A stretch of 64,000 nucleotides of DNA from Aquila chrysaetos chrysaetos (lineage: Eukaryota > Chordata > Aves > Accipitriformes > Accipitridae): the NCBI RefSeq assembly GCF_900496995.4, contig NC_044019.1, positions 3,162,001-3,226,000 of the forward strand, read 5' to 3'. The notes beneath the pieces are model-generated. The model had not been told where the DNA came from. It did no database searches and saw only the letters and a list, made by a program, of their open reading frames with translations. Made by a program: the position numbers and the translations under genes. Position 1 is the stretch's first letter. Each line of letters begins with the position of its first letter. Shown piece by piece: positions 22,201 through 34,100 of the stretch.

Positions 22201-25200
22201 ATTTAACATCTCAGCGCTGCCCTTGTTGGGGGGGCTGGGCTCGCTGCCGGGGTTTGGGGGTGTTCAAACAGCCTCCAGCTCAGAGAGGGAAACCACCAAG
22301 GAGGTCCCCTGCACGGCAGGATTTGCATAGCATGGAGGATGCTTGTGTTATAAACCGGGAAGTTTCATTTCCGAGCTCATGTTGTGGGTTTTTGTGCATT
22401 TGGATAGATCCAGCTTGGCTTGGAGGCTGGGGAGGGGGATCCTGCAGCATCAGCTTCCCAAGGAGGAGATGTGTGTTGGGGCTGGGAGGCTGGGTGATCA
22501 GATTTGGTGTATGTCTGGCTGCGGACATGGTAAAATGAGTCCTCGGATGTGATCTGAGATAATGTGCCCTGCCTCCGGGTCTGATAAGCCCAGTGATTCC
22601 TGGAAGGGGGGGAAGTGGGGAGGGCTGTTGGGCAAGATGGTTTGGGAGATTTTGGGCAAGAAGCGGGATGCTGATCCCAGCAGGAGGGCTGGCAGGATGG
22701 ACTGGGGCTCACTCTGACTGTGTGGGAGCAGGCTCTGAGGGTGCCGATGGGAGCCTTGATCCGTCGATACCGGCAGCGGTGAGACGAGTCGGTCTGCAAC
22801 GAGCATCTTGTGTTTGTGCCTGGTCCCTGCAGCTGCAGCCTTGCAGCACTGGGAGTGCCCCTCTGTCACCTCCCCGTTTATCAGCAACCTGGACCGGTGA
22901 GTTCTGGGTGGCTGGCTGGGCGCTGCGAGGCCACAATAACGTTTTTTATTGTTTCCCTGCGCATGACATACTGCATTTCCATTTTTCATTTCCTGTTGGA
23001 CCCTGTTTCCTTCCGCTGAGTCCAAGCCGGCCGGCGCGGGCTGCGGGGCCGGCACTGTGCCCGTGCTGCTTGCAGCAGCTGCCTGCTCTCCCTGCCCTCC
23101 TCTGCTCGGACTGACTATTTTTTACCGATGCTAGGGAAGCTTTGCCAGTCTCCCACAGGTGATGATGCTGCGTTTCGCACCTCTGCAGCATCCGCGCGGG
23201 TCTTCTTCTCTCCCAGCCCCTGCTCTTGCCCACCTTGAGCTCTGCTGGGACCCCTGTCCCCTTCCTCGAGCTCTGCCGGGACCCCTGCCTGGGTTGAGGA
23301 CAGAGTCCTGGCACGGTTAGGGCCAGAGCCAGCTCTGCCCTGTCCTGCTCCCATCCTGCTCCCAAGCCCTTGCTCTGCCCTTGCTGCCTCCCAGCCGGCT
23401 GCCCCAGTCCTGCGCAGCCACGGAGCTGCGCCTCGGTCCCGGTGGGATGTCTGTGCTGACTTCTGGTCGTGTCAAATAAGGGTCTAGCTTCTGTCTTGGT
23501 TTTTATTAATCGCTGTTCAGGTCCATGGTGGCCTTTCAGAAGTGCTTTTGCCAGCAGCTTATTTTTCCCTGCAGGAAACTGTATACAAGGGCTCCCGTGG
23601 CAGTGAGATTCGCGTTGACCTTGGGCAGTTTTGCTACAAGAGCCGTCCTGGTAAAACTATCCAGTGGGAGCGACTCCTTTCCGTGTGGAGCAGGGCCAGG
23701 CCGTCTCCCTAGCCCAGCAGTCCCGTACTGCACACGCTGCCGGCAGCTGCCCCGCCAGCTAATTAACACGAATTAGCAGCCCCTGCACCACCTCACTGGT
23801 TCAAGCACCATTCAGTTGATAGGAGGACCGTTACGAGTGATGCTGGGGACAGCTGGCGTGGCCGTCACCGTGTCCCTGCTGGGCGCTCGCTCGGCGTGGC
23901 GATGCTGCAGCCGTGCCGGCTAAGCTCTCCTAAAATAAATGCATCCCGCACCCCAGGCTTGCTCCCACGGATCTCTGCCCTGGTTCTGCCGATGTCCTTG
24001 GCACAGCGAGAAAGGTTTCTGCCCCGCTGCTGGCGATGGTGGGCAGCGTTGTCCCCCCATCATTCTGCCACTCATGTGCACGTTGGGGAGCAAACCCCCC
24101 CGCCGTGGGGCACTGCCCCAGGGTGAAGGCGGTGGGGACAGCCATGGCGCAGGAGGTTTTATTGCAGGCGGCTCTAGACGCTGCCTGTGGAGATATTTCA
24201 TCCTCGCCAGCTGTTTGGGATGCTTTTCGTTCTTGCTGCGGAGGGCAGTTGCCGGACTGGGAGATGCTGGGATTCCTCAGCCGGCCGGTTGCGTGGTGGC
24301 CGTCCCGGGAGCTGGGGGCCCCCCCCCCACCCCGGCCCCGGTGTGCTGATCGAGCCAGCTGGAGCGATCCTCCCAGCTCTGGGAATTCCTGGCGTTCCCG
24401 GCGGCGCGGAGAGGGAGCCGGGATGCTTGTGGATGGGGTCTGGTGGCGTCAGACCTGCTTTCCCCTTAACCCCCTCGGGACAGGAGGAGGGAAGCACCCT
24501 TCTCCCCATTGCCATAGGGTTTGGGGGGGCCCGGTGGGTGTCGGGCTGCCTTCCCACACCACTGACCTGCTTTGGTGTTACATGGCGCATTAGGGAGCGG
24601 GGCAGGAGGCTTGCTGTGTCCGGTGGCTGTCCTGGCGGTGCCTGGTCTCTCCCCTTTGCTGGGAAGGGGAGGATGGAGATAAATAAAACAGGGATGCTGG
24701 CACCGCTGCCCACTCCCCCGCTCTGGGCTCTGCTCTCCGTGCCTGCGTGGGAGTGATGGAGGGGAAGGAGATGGTGTTCCCCGTGCCCCCTCCATGGGGC
24801 TGTTCCTCGCTTCTTTCTCACAGCCCCTTTGTCAGCAAGAAACAGGGGTTGGGGGTTTTTCCCCCCTTTTTTTTTCTTTTCTTTTTTTCTTTAGAGGAAA
24901 ATTCCATTGTGCTATTTTTAGTGGCGACAACTTGGCTTCTCGCAACAACTTTATTCTGCTCCCGGCTCCGCCGGCAGGCGCAGGGGGATGTCTGTGGGAG
25001 CAGATGCCCCGCGATGCCGAGGCTGCAGCCGGGCTGCGGTGTGCTGGCCGGCGAGGGCTCCCACCGTCTGCATCCGACCAGGCGCCTCCGGCCCTGCACG
25101 TCGATCCTCGGCGGAGGCTGGCACAGCCGGGCTGTTCCACGTGGCCGCTCACCGGCGATCCGATCGACTCCATCTCGCCGGGATGAACGGATGCCCGCAC

Positions 25201-26739
25201 CAGCTGCCGTGGACCCGTGCGTCCCCCCGGGGCTCGGGCAGCTTCTTTTGATGGCAGCGGGTCCTCTGGGTGTCACCTCCATCCCACCCGAGCCCGGCGG
25301 TGGGTACGAGTGGTGCGGAGGGTCCCGGTGTAAATTGGAGCGCGGGGGGGCTGCAGCGGGGGGGGGGGGGGCACCTCACCACCTGCCCCTGTTTTCCCCC
25401 TCGGAGCTCCCGGAGTGATTTTTGGCTCCCCGGTTCCCAGGCAGACAGCTGTCGGGGGCATAAGCGGCAACTGGCCCGTGGGGTTTGCTCTGCTCGTGAA
25501 GGAAAGTGATATCCCCAGTGCACGTCTGTGCCCGGAGAGGTGTCCGTCTGTCCGCAGAGCTGCGGAGGAGCGGGGGCCCCGTGCCCCCCGTCCCAGGGTC
25601 GCTTGGATGAGCAGACCGGTTTTATTAATGTTTTTGCGGATAACGCGGGGCGCTGCCATGGGATGCTGTTTGCTTTGGGGACGGGTGGATCTGCTCCCCC
25701 AGCGCGCGATGAAGGAGCCGGGGATTCGTGTGCCGGTACCCGTGGACAAAGGGAATCTTTGCCCTGCCGAGATGTGGGGAGCTGCCACCCCTGGTTTCTG
25801 CGGGAGAGTGATTTGGCTCCTGCAGCACATCCTTGCTCTGGTTTCTCTCTTCTCCCTCTGGCAAAGCTGGGTGTGCCAGGACGGCTCTGCCGGGAGGTGC
25901 CGGCTGTGCCGAAGCCTAGGCGGGCAGATCCTGCACCGTGCGGTGGGTCTTGCTCAATCTGCTGGGATCTTTCTGGAGAGGCATTGGGGTGATAAAGGGA
26001 AAGCGTGATCTGCCTCCATGACAAGCACATTTCAACACCGCTGCTGATATTATTATTATTATTTATTTGATTTGACAGAAGTCCTGGGACGTGCCCGGTG
26101 GACACCCGTCCTGCCGAAGGGCAGCAATGAGCAGGGTGGGCGTTCGGATCCCCTCGGATCATGCTGGGCTGGTTCCTGCTGCCAGAAATGCCTTTAAAAC
26201 CAGTAAATCTCCTTTTCGGCTCTGAAAGCGCCTTGCTGCCGGTGTGGGGTGAGCACGTGGTGAGCACTGGGGGCAAAGGCAGGAGGGATCAGACCCCCAC
26301 CTGCTCCTGGGTCTCACCTGGCCCTTTTTTCCATCACTTTATGGCACTTTTCTGGTGGCTTCTCCCAGGCTGGAGGCCTGCTGTCAGAGTCACCAGGGTG
26401 GCTTTTCCCATGAGGACAGGGACCCTGCGCTCTGCCCACTGACTGCGTTTTCCCCATCTTCTGCCTGCCAGTCTTAAAGCCTGTGGGGTTTTTTTTCCTT
26501 CCCCTCCCAATTCCCTCGAACGTGCTCCTTGCTGGAAATATCCCCAGGACATACAATCCCTGAAACCTCCGGCGTGGAGCTGGGGAGGGGTGAGGGATGC
26601 CGGGAGCCCTGATGGTGCGGGGCACTTAGCTGTTAGCGCTGGGCTCATTTGCACAAAAGGGGGGTGGCCTCGTCCATGGGAGGTTTTAATGTGCTTCATC
26701 AAATAAGGAAACGCGAGGGCTGTGCCGCAGCCGGACTCG
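16250..26739. other. MACF1: MACF1 intron (first-exon zone)
   Basis: No exon is supported in this 10.5 kb. It contains homopolymers (A run at about 17806-17823; T runs at about 20920-20950 and 21178-21193), an AT-rich block with TTAATTAACTC near 19008, and otherwise GC-rich unique sequence. Reading frames on both strands lack matched splice sites or family resemblance. Confidence 0.55.
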
Positions 26740-26859
26740 CTGGTGGTCAAAGGGCGACGGCGGCGAGGCCGGTGGGGCTGCTGAGCCGGTGACGGCGGCT
26801 GGGGCTCGCAGGCGCCCTGATGCTGCCCAGCTGAGGAGCGCGGTGGGCTCGGCTAGAAA
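26740..26859 (+). promoter_or_regulatory. MACF1: Short CpG-rich 5' flank of MNSEKY exon
   Basis: A local CpG cluster (GGGCGACGGCGGCGAGGCCGG) lies in an otherwise CpG-poorer stretch and ends at the start codon at 26860. It is the likely 5' UTR/promoter of the alternative exon. An in-frame TAG lies 6 nt before the ATG, which fixes this ATG as the start. Confidence 0.45.
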
Positions 26860-26911
26860 ATGAACTCGGAGAAGTACAAGAAGTTCCTGGACGGACTTGG
26901 CACCCTGAAAG
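26860..26911 (+). CDS. MACF1: Candidate MACF1 alternative first exon, MNSEKY type
   Basis: Seventeen codons plus one base: starts MNSEKYKKFLDGLG, ends TLK, donor CTGAAAG|GTATTT, phase 1. Splicing to 45661 gives ...TLK-DERDRV, fully in frame. The in-frame TAG just upstream excludes a longer N-terminus. The start has A at -3. The peptide is a short, charged, probably helical cap resembling in length and ending (S/T-L-K before DERD) the plectin 1e first exon as I recall it. I do not recall this exact MACF1 N-terminus. The next downstream bases are a T run that could weaken donor strength. Real use needs transcript evidence. Confidence 0.65.
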
Positions 26912-27839
26912 GTATTTTTTTTTTTTTTCTACCCTCCGCGGTGTGGACGTGCAGCATGGAGAGAAGCTGAGCCGCTCCGGCATCGCCTCCTCCGAGGGCT
27001 CCAGCAGAGTCCGACCATCTGCCATCGATCGCCGATTGAGGCAAATCGAGTACCCCTGGGACATCGAGGAGTCGCTGGCTTCCCATGGAGGCAGGCGGGA
27101 GGGGTGGTGCTTTCCATGGCTCCGCTTCACTTCCCTCTTTTGTCTTTTATTTGGATTTCAAGCGGTGCGTCTGGGCACAAAGCGAGCGCTGGGGCAGCAG
27201 CTAACCCAGCCCCATAAGTAACGCAGGGAGGCAGGGGAAGCTGATTTGCTAATAACAACTGGAAAAGAAGTTGAGCTCAAAATCCTGCCAAAGGGAGAGG
27301 AGCTGGTTGCTGCTCCCATGGATCAGGGGCCGATCTGGCTTCGGTGAGGGTGTTTTCGCCTGTGTGGGTCCCACCAGCCGTGGGTGCACGGTGGCACCTG
27401 GGTGCAGATCGGTGCTTTCCCCCCCTCCCCGGCTCCTTCTTTCCAAAACTCTTTCCCAATACTCTGCCCTCTCCCACCTCGCAGGCTGTCCCTGGAGAGC
27501 CAGCTGCGACATCCGATCGTGCTGGGCTGGCCCCTGGCAGGTGGCTGGAGGCCGGCGGCCGTTGTCCTCGCTGCAGCAGGCAGCGAGCCCGGGCTACGGG
27601 CACCAGGGCAGCGGGAGAGCAGCTCGGTTTACCTGGCTACAGCAGGAGGGGATGCTTTCCTTGCTTTTTTCCCCCCTCTTTCTTTATTTTTTTTTTTTTT
27701 TTCCCTCCCTGCTGTCAGAGGAGCTTTTTGCTCTGGGACTCCTACCCAGCCTCATCCTGCTGCAGCCAGCTATTGGGATTTCCTTCCTAGAAGGAAGGCA
27801 GAGAGGAAGGCAGAAGGGACCCGGGATGCCATTGCCTGT

Positions 27840-28180
27840 CATCTAATAAGTCTTATTGACTCGCCCCTTTTTATGGCGCTGCCTCAGCACGGCTGGGCTT
27901 CACCAGCTGATACCACTGTATAACAAAGGTGAATCAATTCGGTGTTTAATTTCGCAGGGAGCCAAGGGAGTTGTCACCCGGTGGGCTGGCAGCCTCCCCA
28001 CCCTCCCGTGCCGCTGCTGGGGCTGACGCAAAGGGTTAATCCCGCAGCTCTGTGGCTGACAGCTGCCCTGAGTTATCGTGTCCGGGAGTAATATAATTCA
28101 CTTTCTTATGCTGGCGCGGTGTCCATCATAAATTTTTCCTGAGCCTCGCTGCAGCTGGCACTGGGAATCAATGTAAAAGG
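27840..28180. promoter_or_regulatory. Candidate conserved enhancer
   Basis: A sharp drop in G+C with clustered binding-site-like words: AACAAAGG (TCF/SOX type), TGACAGCTG (TALE type), CTTTTTATGG (CArG-like), TAATATAATTCAC and CATAAATTTTTC. No coding frame. The call rests on motifs and composition; conservation was not tested. Confidence 0.3.
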
Positions 28181-31100
28181 AGCCCGGAGTTGCCGTGTGC
28201 CGGCTGGGTGTGCCGTGCTGCGCCGGGGATGGTGGCCGGCTCCGTCCCGTGGCCGTGCTTGTCCCCCCATCTGCAACCCCTCAGCAGCTGGAGCACAAAT
28301 GGGTACTGGGCTTGGGTACCAGTGACCCCACTCTGCGTTTTGGGGCCACTGCTAAGGCACCCGTGCTTGTGCAGGAGGTTCTGGGCCCCGTCTCCAGCTG
28401 CAGCTTGGCAAATTCCCCTCCTGCCTGCGAGAACGAGGTGCGAGGAGCCAAGATGACATTATTAATAGCGTTTACAAGGTGACTGGTTGCAGGAGCTGAT
28501 CTGGCAGCCTTCCCTCCTCCAGGTGCTGCCCAGAGCCCTGTCGGGAACGCTGGCTGCCTGCGCTGGCTCCTGCATCCCGGCTCGTGGCACTTTCTCTCTC
28601 CGTTCTTGTAAGCCTGTAACGGGAATGCGAAAACAAGTGTGGCAAGTCCCCAAGAAGCCAAATCTGCAGGTTTTGTTCTGTTTTGCTGCCTCTAGCCTGA
28701 GTGATGCTGACTCGCTGGCTGTCACCAGCCCTGTTTACCGCAGCCCTTTGTGGCTTTAATTCAGAAAGTGGTGCAGGCAGGGAGACGGAGGAGGAAACCG
28801 TGTCGTGGGCAGGGGAGGCAGGGAAGAGGCAGAGGATGCTCGGGGGAGGCAAGATGGCTCTTTGAGCCAGCACAACCGCCCTTTTTGCACTGCTGGGATG
28901 CTTCCCTGTGCATCCAAGTGCAGAAGGGGTGCCCACCTTTGCAGGCGGTTATGGTTAGCTCTGCCATGCCCACTGGCACGGAGACAGCTGTGCCATGCAT
29001 CTCGCGGTTGCGGTTTGGCATTTGCCGTGTATCTAAGTGTGCTCTTCAGCGCTGAAAGCAGCCCCAGCCAGCCTGCCCTTTTGCTGCGGGGCTGGACAAA
29101 GCTGGAGGAAAAGAAGGTTTTATTGCTGGAGAGGTTTCTTTTCCCTTCTCCCCCCTCATCTCTATTCATCTCCCCAGGGAGGTGGAGACAGCAGCGGATA
29201 TTGGAGCTGGGAGCATTTCATATGTAAATGTCCGTGTGTGTAAGTCCAGGCCCCTGACCCCCGGCGTGGTGCCAGCATCCATCCCTGTCAGCCCTGCCGG
29301 GTCCGGGCGAAGGGCTTGGAGAGCATCCCTGTGCCCGCCTGGCTGGAATGGGGCTGGGAGGCCCTGTCGGATCCCCTCGCTCCGTGCTGGGGACAAAGGA
29401 TGCTGTTCTGGGACGGAGCCTGCCCCAACAACCGCTGCCCCACTGGGTTTGGGGTCACCCAGCCTTTCCACACAGTCGCCTTCTCGGGTTTCCCGGGTCA
29501 GCGGTCGTCACAGCCCCGAGGTGACGAGAGCCTTGGACTTGGGTCAGGAAACCCATTTGGTTACAAATTTATTGCTGGGTTAATTTTACCGGCGGCAGGA
29601 GGATGGCTGGCTTCACTTTGAGGAGTTTGTTGTTTACCTGGCAGCCAGATAAAATCCAGCATCTTCTCGTCCTTCTCCCGTGCACACTGGCTAATCTCCT
29701 GGCTTCATCTGACCTTGTCGCTGCCACGTGTTTTCCCCAGGGGAACAGGGCTCAGATTTTCCCCGTGGCCAGGCAGCCATGAGTCGGTCCGTGCTTGTTC
29801 CTACCACCTCTGCATCACGCGTGTGCCCGGCTCTGCTGAGTTTCTGCTATTAAAAAAAGAGGGTTTTTTAGGTGTAACATGCTGACCGTGCTGCCGGAGG
29901 GATGCGGGGGATCGGAGCAGGAGGCAGGAGCAGCATCATGCCCTGGCACATTCCTCGGGGCTGGTGCCGGAGCGGTGCCACAGCTCATCCCTGCGCACCG
30001 CTGTCGCCGTTTGCTTTCGTCCCATCGTGGGATGGCTTCCCCGAGGAGCAGCCCGGGCCGGGGCCGCCCAAGGTGGCCGGGTGCGATAAGAGATCCAGGG
30101 CTACCATCTGCCTCGGCCAGTGCGGGCGGAGGCCCCGGTGGGTTTCGGTTCCTCCGGCGTGCGGCTCTCCCAGCCCTGTCTCCCCGTGACGGGCGGGAGG
30201 ACACGGCCAGTTGCTCCCTGGGCAGGGTGGGCACATTTCTTCTGGCACGGTCACCCTATGAGGGTGTCCCCTGGGGAGCACAGCCGGACGGGGGGATTTG
30301 GGGGCTGTGTCCTAACTGAGGATCCCCGGCGATTTACAGCTCTCCCACCACAGCTTCAAGGTGCCAGAGAGGGTTTTTGCTCCAGAAAGGTCCAGCTCAG
30401 CCCTCCTAAGAGCATCTGATGGGCTTGGGCCAGGCTGGTGGGATCCAGCAGATCTGGTGCTGCGCTGGTGCTTGAATGAAGCAGGCTGGGCAATGTTAGC
30501 AACTGGATTATTTCATTTGGTTTCTAATGGGGATTAAGTTTCTCTGCGGGAGAGCGGGTCTCTAGGGAACAGAGGTTTCAGGCTCCTGCCTTCCCCTGTT
30601 TTGGTTTAGTACTTTGTTTTGGTTTTTTTTTAATCCCAAATTCCTCTCTGCTGTTGCACGCCAAGGCTGGCCCGGCCAGGAGCCGGTGGCAGCAGCCGGG
30701 GATGAAGCATCGCTTCAGAGCACAGCGCAGCCACGAGTAAAGCCCCGGCTGAATCCACGGGTGTGATCTCCGGGAGCGTTCACGCTCCGGGCAAGCGAGC
30801 GTGGAAGGACCAGGGCCACATCCAGATCCCGGGCGGGCGCAGGGTGCCGTGGGGAGGGAGCTCTGGGTGCCCTGCTCCCCAGCCCTGGCTTCCTCGGCAC
30901 GCCGGGACCCTGCGTCTTCGGTCGAAGGGTGCTGGGGCTGGCTGGCGGAGCAAGCTGCCACCCCTTCGCCCGCCTCCCGCGCGGCGCTAATCAGGTTTCA
31001 CACTGCTTAGTTTGGGACATCTAATGAGATCAGGGCTCAAGGTTGCCTGCCTGCCCTCCATTTGCAGAGGAAAATGAGAGAATCAGCTGCTTCCTTCTCT

Positions 31101-34100
31101 TCGACCTCCATTTCTAAGACGGGGCTTTGCACATCTCCTGTCCCGAGGAGGCTGGGGGGGTTTGTGGGTCCCCCCAGCCGTCCTCGTGTTTGCAGCACGG
31201 TGAGGCCAGTCAAACCCTGGGCTGCTTCGTGGGACACAACTGGGGGGTTGAAGGCAGCAAAAAGAAGGGACACGGCTTCCTACCAGCAGCATGGACCGCA
31301 CGCTTGGGCCGCGAGCTCCCCTCGCCTTCTCTCTCGCCGTTTTGCATCGCTGTTGGCAGGGAGCGGGGTGGGGGGGTCCGGACGGAGCCGGGGCAGCCCA
31401 GACGGAGCCGGGGCAGCCCGGTCGGGGAGAGCCCGACACCCCCGCGCGCGTCGCGAGTTGCTGCGTGGAGCTTGTGCAAACACAGCGCCCAAGCGTGCTC
31501 CAGACAAAGCGTAGCCAGTTCCCACTAGCCTAACGTTTTCCTATTTCTCCCGCTGCCAAGCAGCCTTTGGTTGGCGTTGGAATAACAAGCCTCTTTGCGG
31601 AGACACCGGGCCTTTTGTTAGCTGGTAGAAAAGGAGTTTTGATGCCGGCGATCCCTCCGCCTTCCCCCCCACCCCCCCGGCTTTCCTGCTCCCTAAGCCG
31701 CTGCTGTGGGAAGGGCGAAGCTTGGCCTCGAGCGGCCGATGACGATCCCACCGCCGTGGCTCCGACCCGGCTCCCCGCGGTCCTCGGCTGTGCTGGGGTG
31801 CAGCTGCGCACCCCAGCCGTCCGCGCTGCCGCGGGGTCTGGGTCTTCTGAGAGGGGCTGGGGCCCGCGACTTCGTTTGGGTGATTTTTCTAGGAGTCGGG
31901 GTATTATTGACCGGTGCTCAACTCCTGCGCAGGCGGCGGAAGCGGGTGCAGGATGCGACCAGGGCTTGGGCTGCTCTCCGGCACGGGGCTCTGCTGCTCG
32001 CCTCTGCCAGGGCTTCCATCAAATCATGTGGTGGGCCTTTTTTGGTGTGTTTTGTTTTGGTATTTTTGCACGGCTTTCTTTCCGCTGAGGTGCCGCCGGG
32101 GCGTGCTGGGAATTACGGAGCGGGAGTTTACCCAGCCGTGGAGACAGCGGCTCTGTGGAGGTGTTGTGCGGCGTTGTCCCCGTGGCCGGAGGGGCAGGGA
32201 GGGACCTGGAGATGGCATCGCCTTCCTCCTCCTCCCTCAGCCTGGGAAAGATGCCACCTCACCGTGTCAGCACAGGCCCCTGGGAAAGCGTGCAGACGTG
32301 TGTGTCGTCTTGCACGTGGGCGTGCGAGCAAGCTTTTCTCCCTGCTCAGAGCCGGGATGATGTTGCTCACTCCCAAAAAGCCGGAGTGTTTTCTGCTGGG
32401 AGACCTTTCCTGTTCCTCCCCCTGTGCGTCTTCATTCTCCTCACCTCCAGCACCAGCTTCACCTCCTCCCTCTTACCCGGCAGCTCCCTGCGCATCCAGA
32501 GCTGCCCTCGCCGCTTGGCCGTCTGCCTCCTGACGTGCAGTTTTTATCCGTGCCTCGGTACCCAGCCGCTGCCTGTCCCCGTCCCCTGCCCTTTCCTTGC
32601 AAGGCGATGCCACCGAGTCAATGCCAGCTCAGTGGGGTTCAGCGCTTTCCCGGATCATGGCATCATTTAATGAGCAAGCGCGGTACGGCTCCCTGCCAGC
32701 GTCCTCGGAGGGGTGACAAACCAGGGGAAGCTTCTGAGAAGTGGGAAGCGATGAAATAATGCCTGAACCGCTGCATCAGCAAAAACCCAACGGCCTCAGC
32801 AGTCATCTGGGGAGGCAGGCGGGCAGATTGATGGAGGTTTTTAACACCGGGAAAGAAGCGGTGAGATCACGCTCACCACCTCTTCAGCGTGACGTGCTTG
32901 CTTTCGGGCCAAGAGGGAGGGTTCAAAAGCCCGGGCAGTGTCGGAAAGGGTCTGAATGAGACGTGTCTAGGATGGCATTGCACGCACGTGGCTTGGCAAA
33001 GCTGCTGGCTGGGCGCGAGGATCTGCTGGGGTCCGTGCTGTGGGAGAGGGGGGGGTCTCGGGTCACTTTGGGGGACGCGTGGAGGCGTGGGCACCCTGCC
33101 TGCGCTGGGGGCAGCAGGACCGGCAGTGCTGACGGCTATGGGTGCCCCTGGGAAAGGTGCTGAACCTGGAGCACCAAAAAGCAAGGCCCACCAAGGAAAG
33201 GAGGCTGGAGCCCCGTGCCGCTGCCCTGGGAATGCCGGCTGTTCTTCCCGCAGGAGCTGCGGGGAGGCTGGGCGAACCTCCCCACTGGTGCTGTGAAGGG
33301 AAACGGTCTCCTTTTGGGTTATTTCAGAGATTCTTGAGGCCCTGGGTCCTCCTGTTGGCACCGTCCATCCCATCTGAGTCAGTTCCCTCGGACGGCCCCA
33401 GTTGGGATGTCACATTCCCGTAGACCTCGTAACTGCTGGTGTGCTGGGGGATTTCCACTCCTGCCTGGGAGCAAGAGTTAATGCTGAGCCGAGCTGCTGG
33501 GGAATGATTAAGCCGTGAGCAGGTGGTAGTCCAGCTCAGCTGTTTGCTTTGCACAATGAAAACTGGCAGGAATGATGTTTGCTTCCAGCCTTTCCTCAAA
33601 CTGTCTTATCTCTGCCCTCTGCCTCCATCTCCCAGCAGCAAGGTGATCCTCGGGGTCCTGTCCCACGTCCCCCCGCCGCCCCGAAGCATCACCGGCTGCA
33701 GGGCAGTGGCTCTGCTGTGAGAAGGGAAGTTGTCTTTTTTTTTTTTTTTTTTTTTTTTTAAGATATAATTCTTATTTTGGTGCTCAGACGTCTGCTGGAA
33801 AGGAGAACGTTTCCGTTCTTATCATCAGCGCTTCCTTTCCCTGGTTCCTCGGAGTTCAGATTTTACTGCTGATGGTGACGGGGGGGGTCCGAGGCTCCCC
33901 CGTGCAGCCCCCTTCCCTCTTCCCTTGCTTTGCCACATCCAGCTGACCTTTGGCAGCACGGGCAGCTCCTCTGCCGCGAGATTTGCAGTTAAATATTCAC
34001 TTGTGCTGCCCTCTCGGTGCAGATGCTGGTCTGGGGAGGGGGCTGGTGCAGAACAGCCCCCAAACCCTGGGCTGGATGGGGCTGCCCTGGTTGTTACCAG

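Noticed and set aside
24822..26276. 375-codon - strand ORF spanning 25149-26276
   Set aside because: GC-biased antisense frame without domains; interrupted by low-complexity tracts and overlapped by equally long frames on the + strand.
31560..32533. Overlapping ORFs in a moderately CpG-rich stretch
   Set aside because: No family resemblance, no phase-matched donor after a plausible start, and similar open length in other frames.
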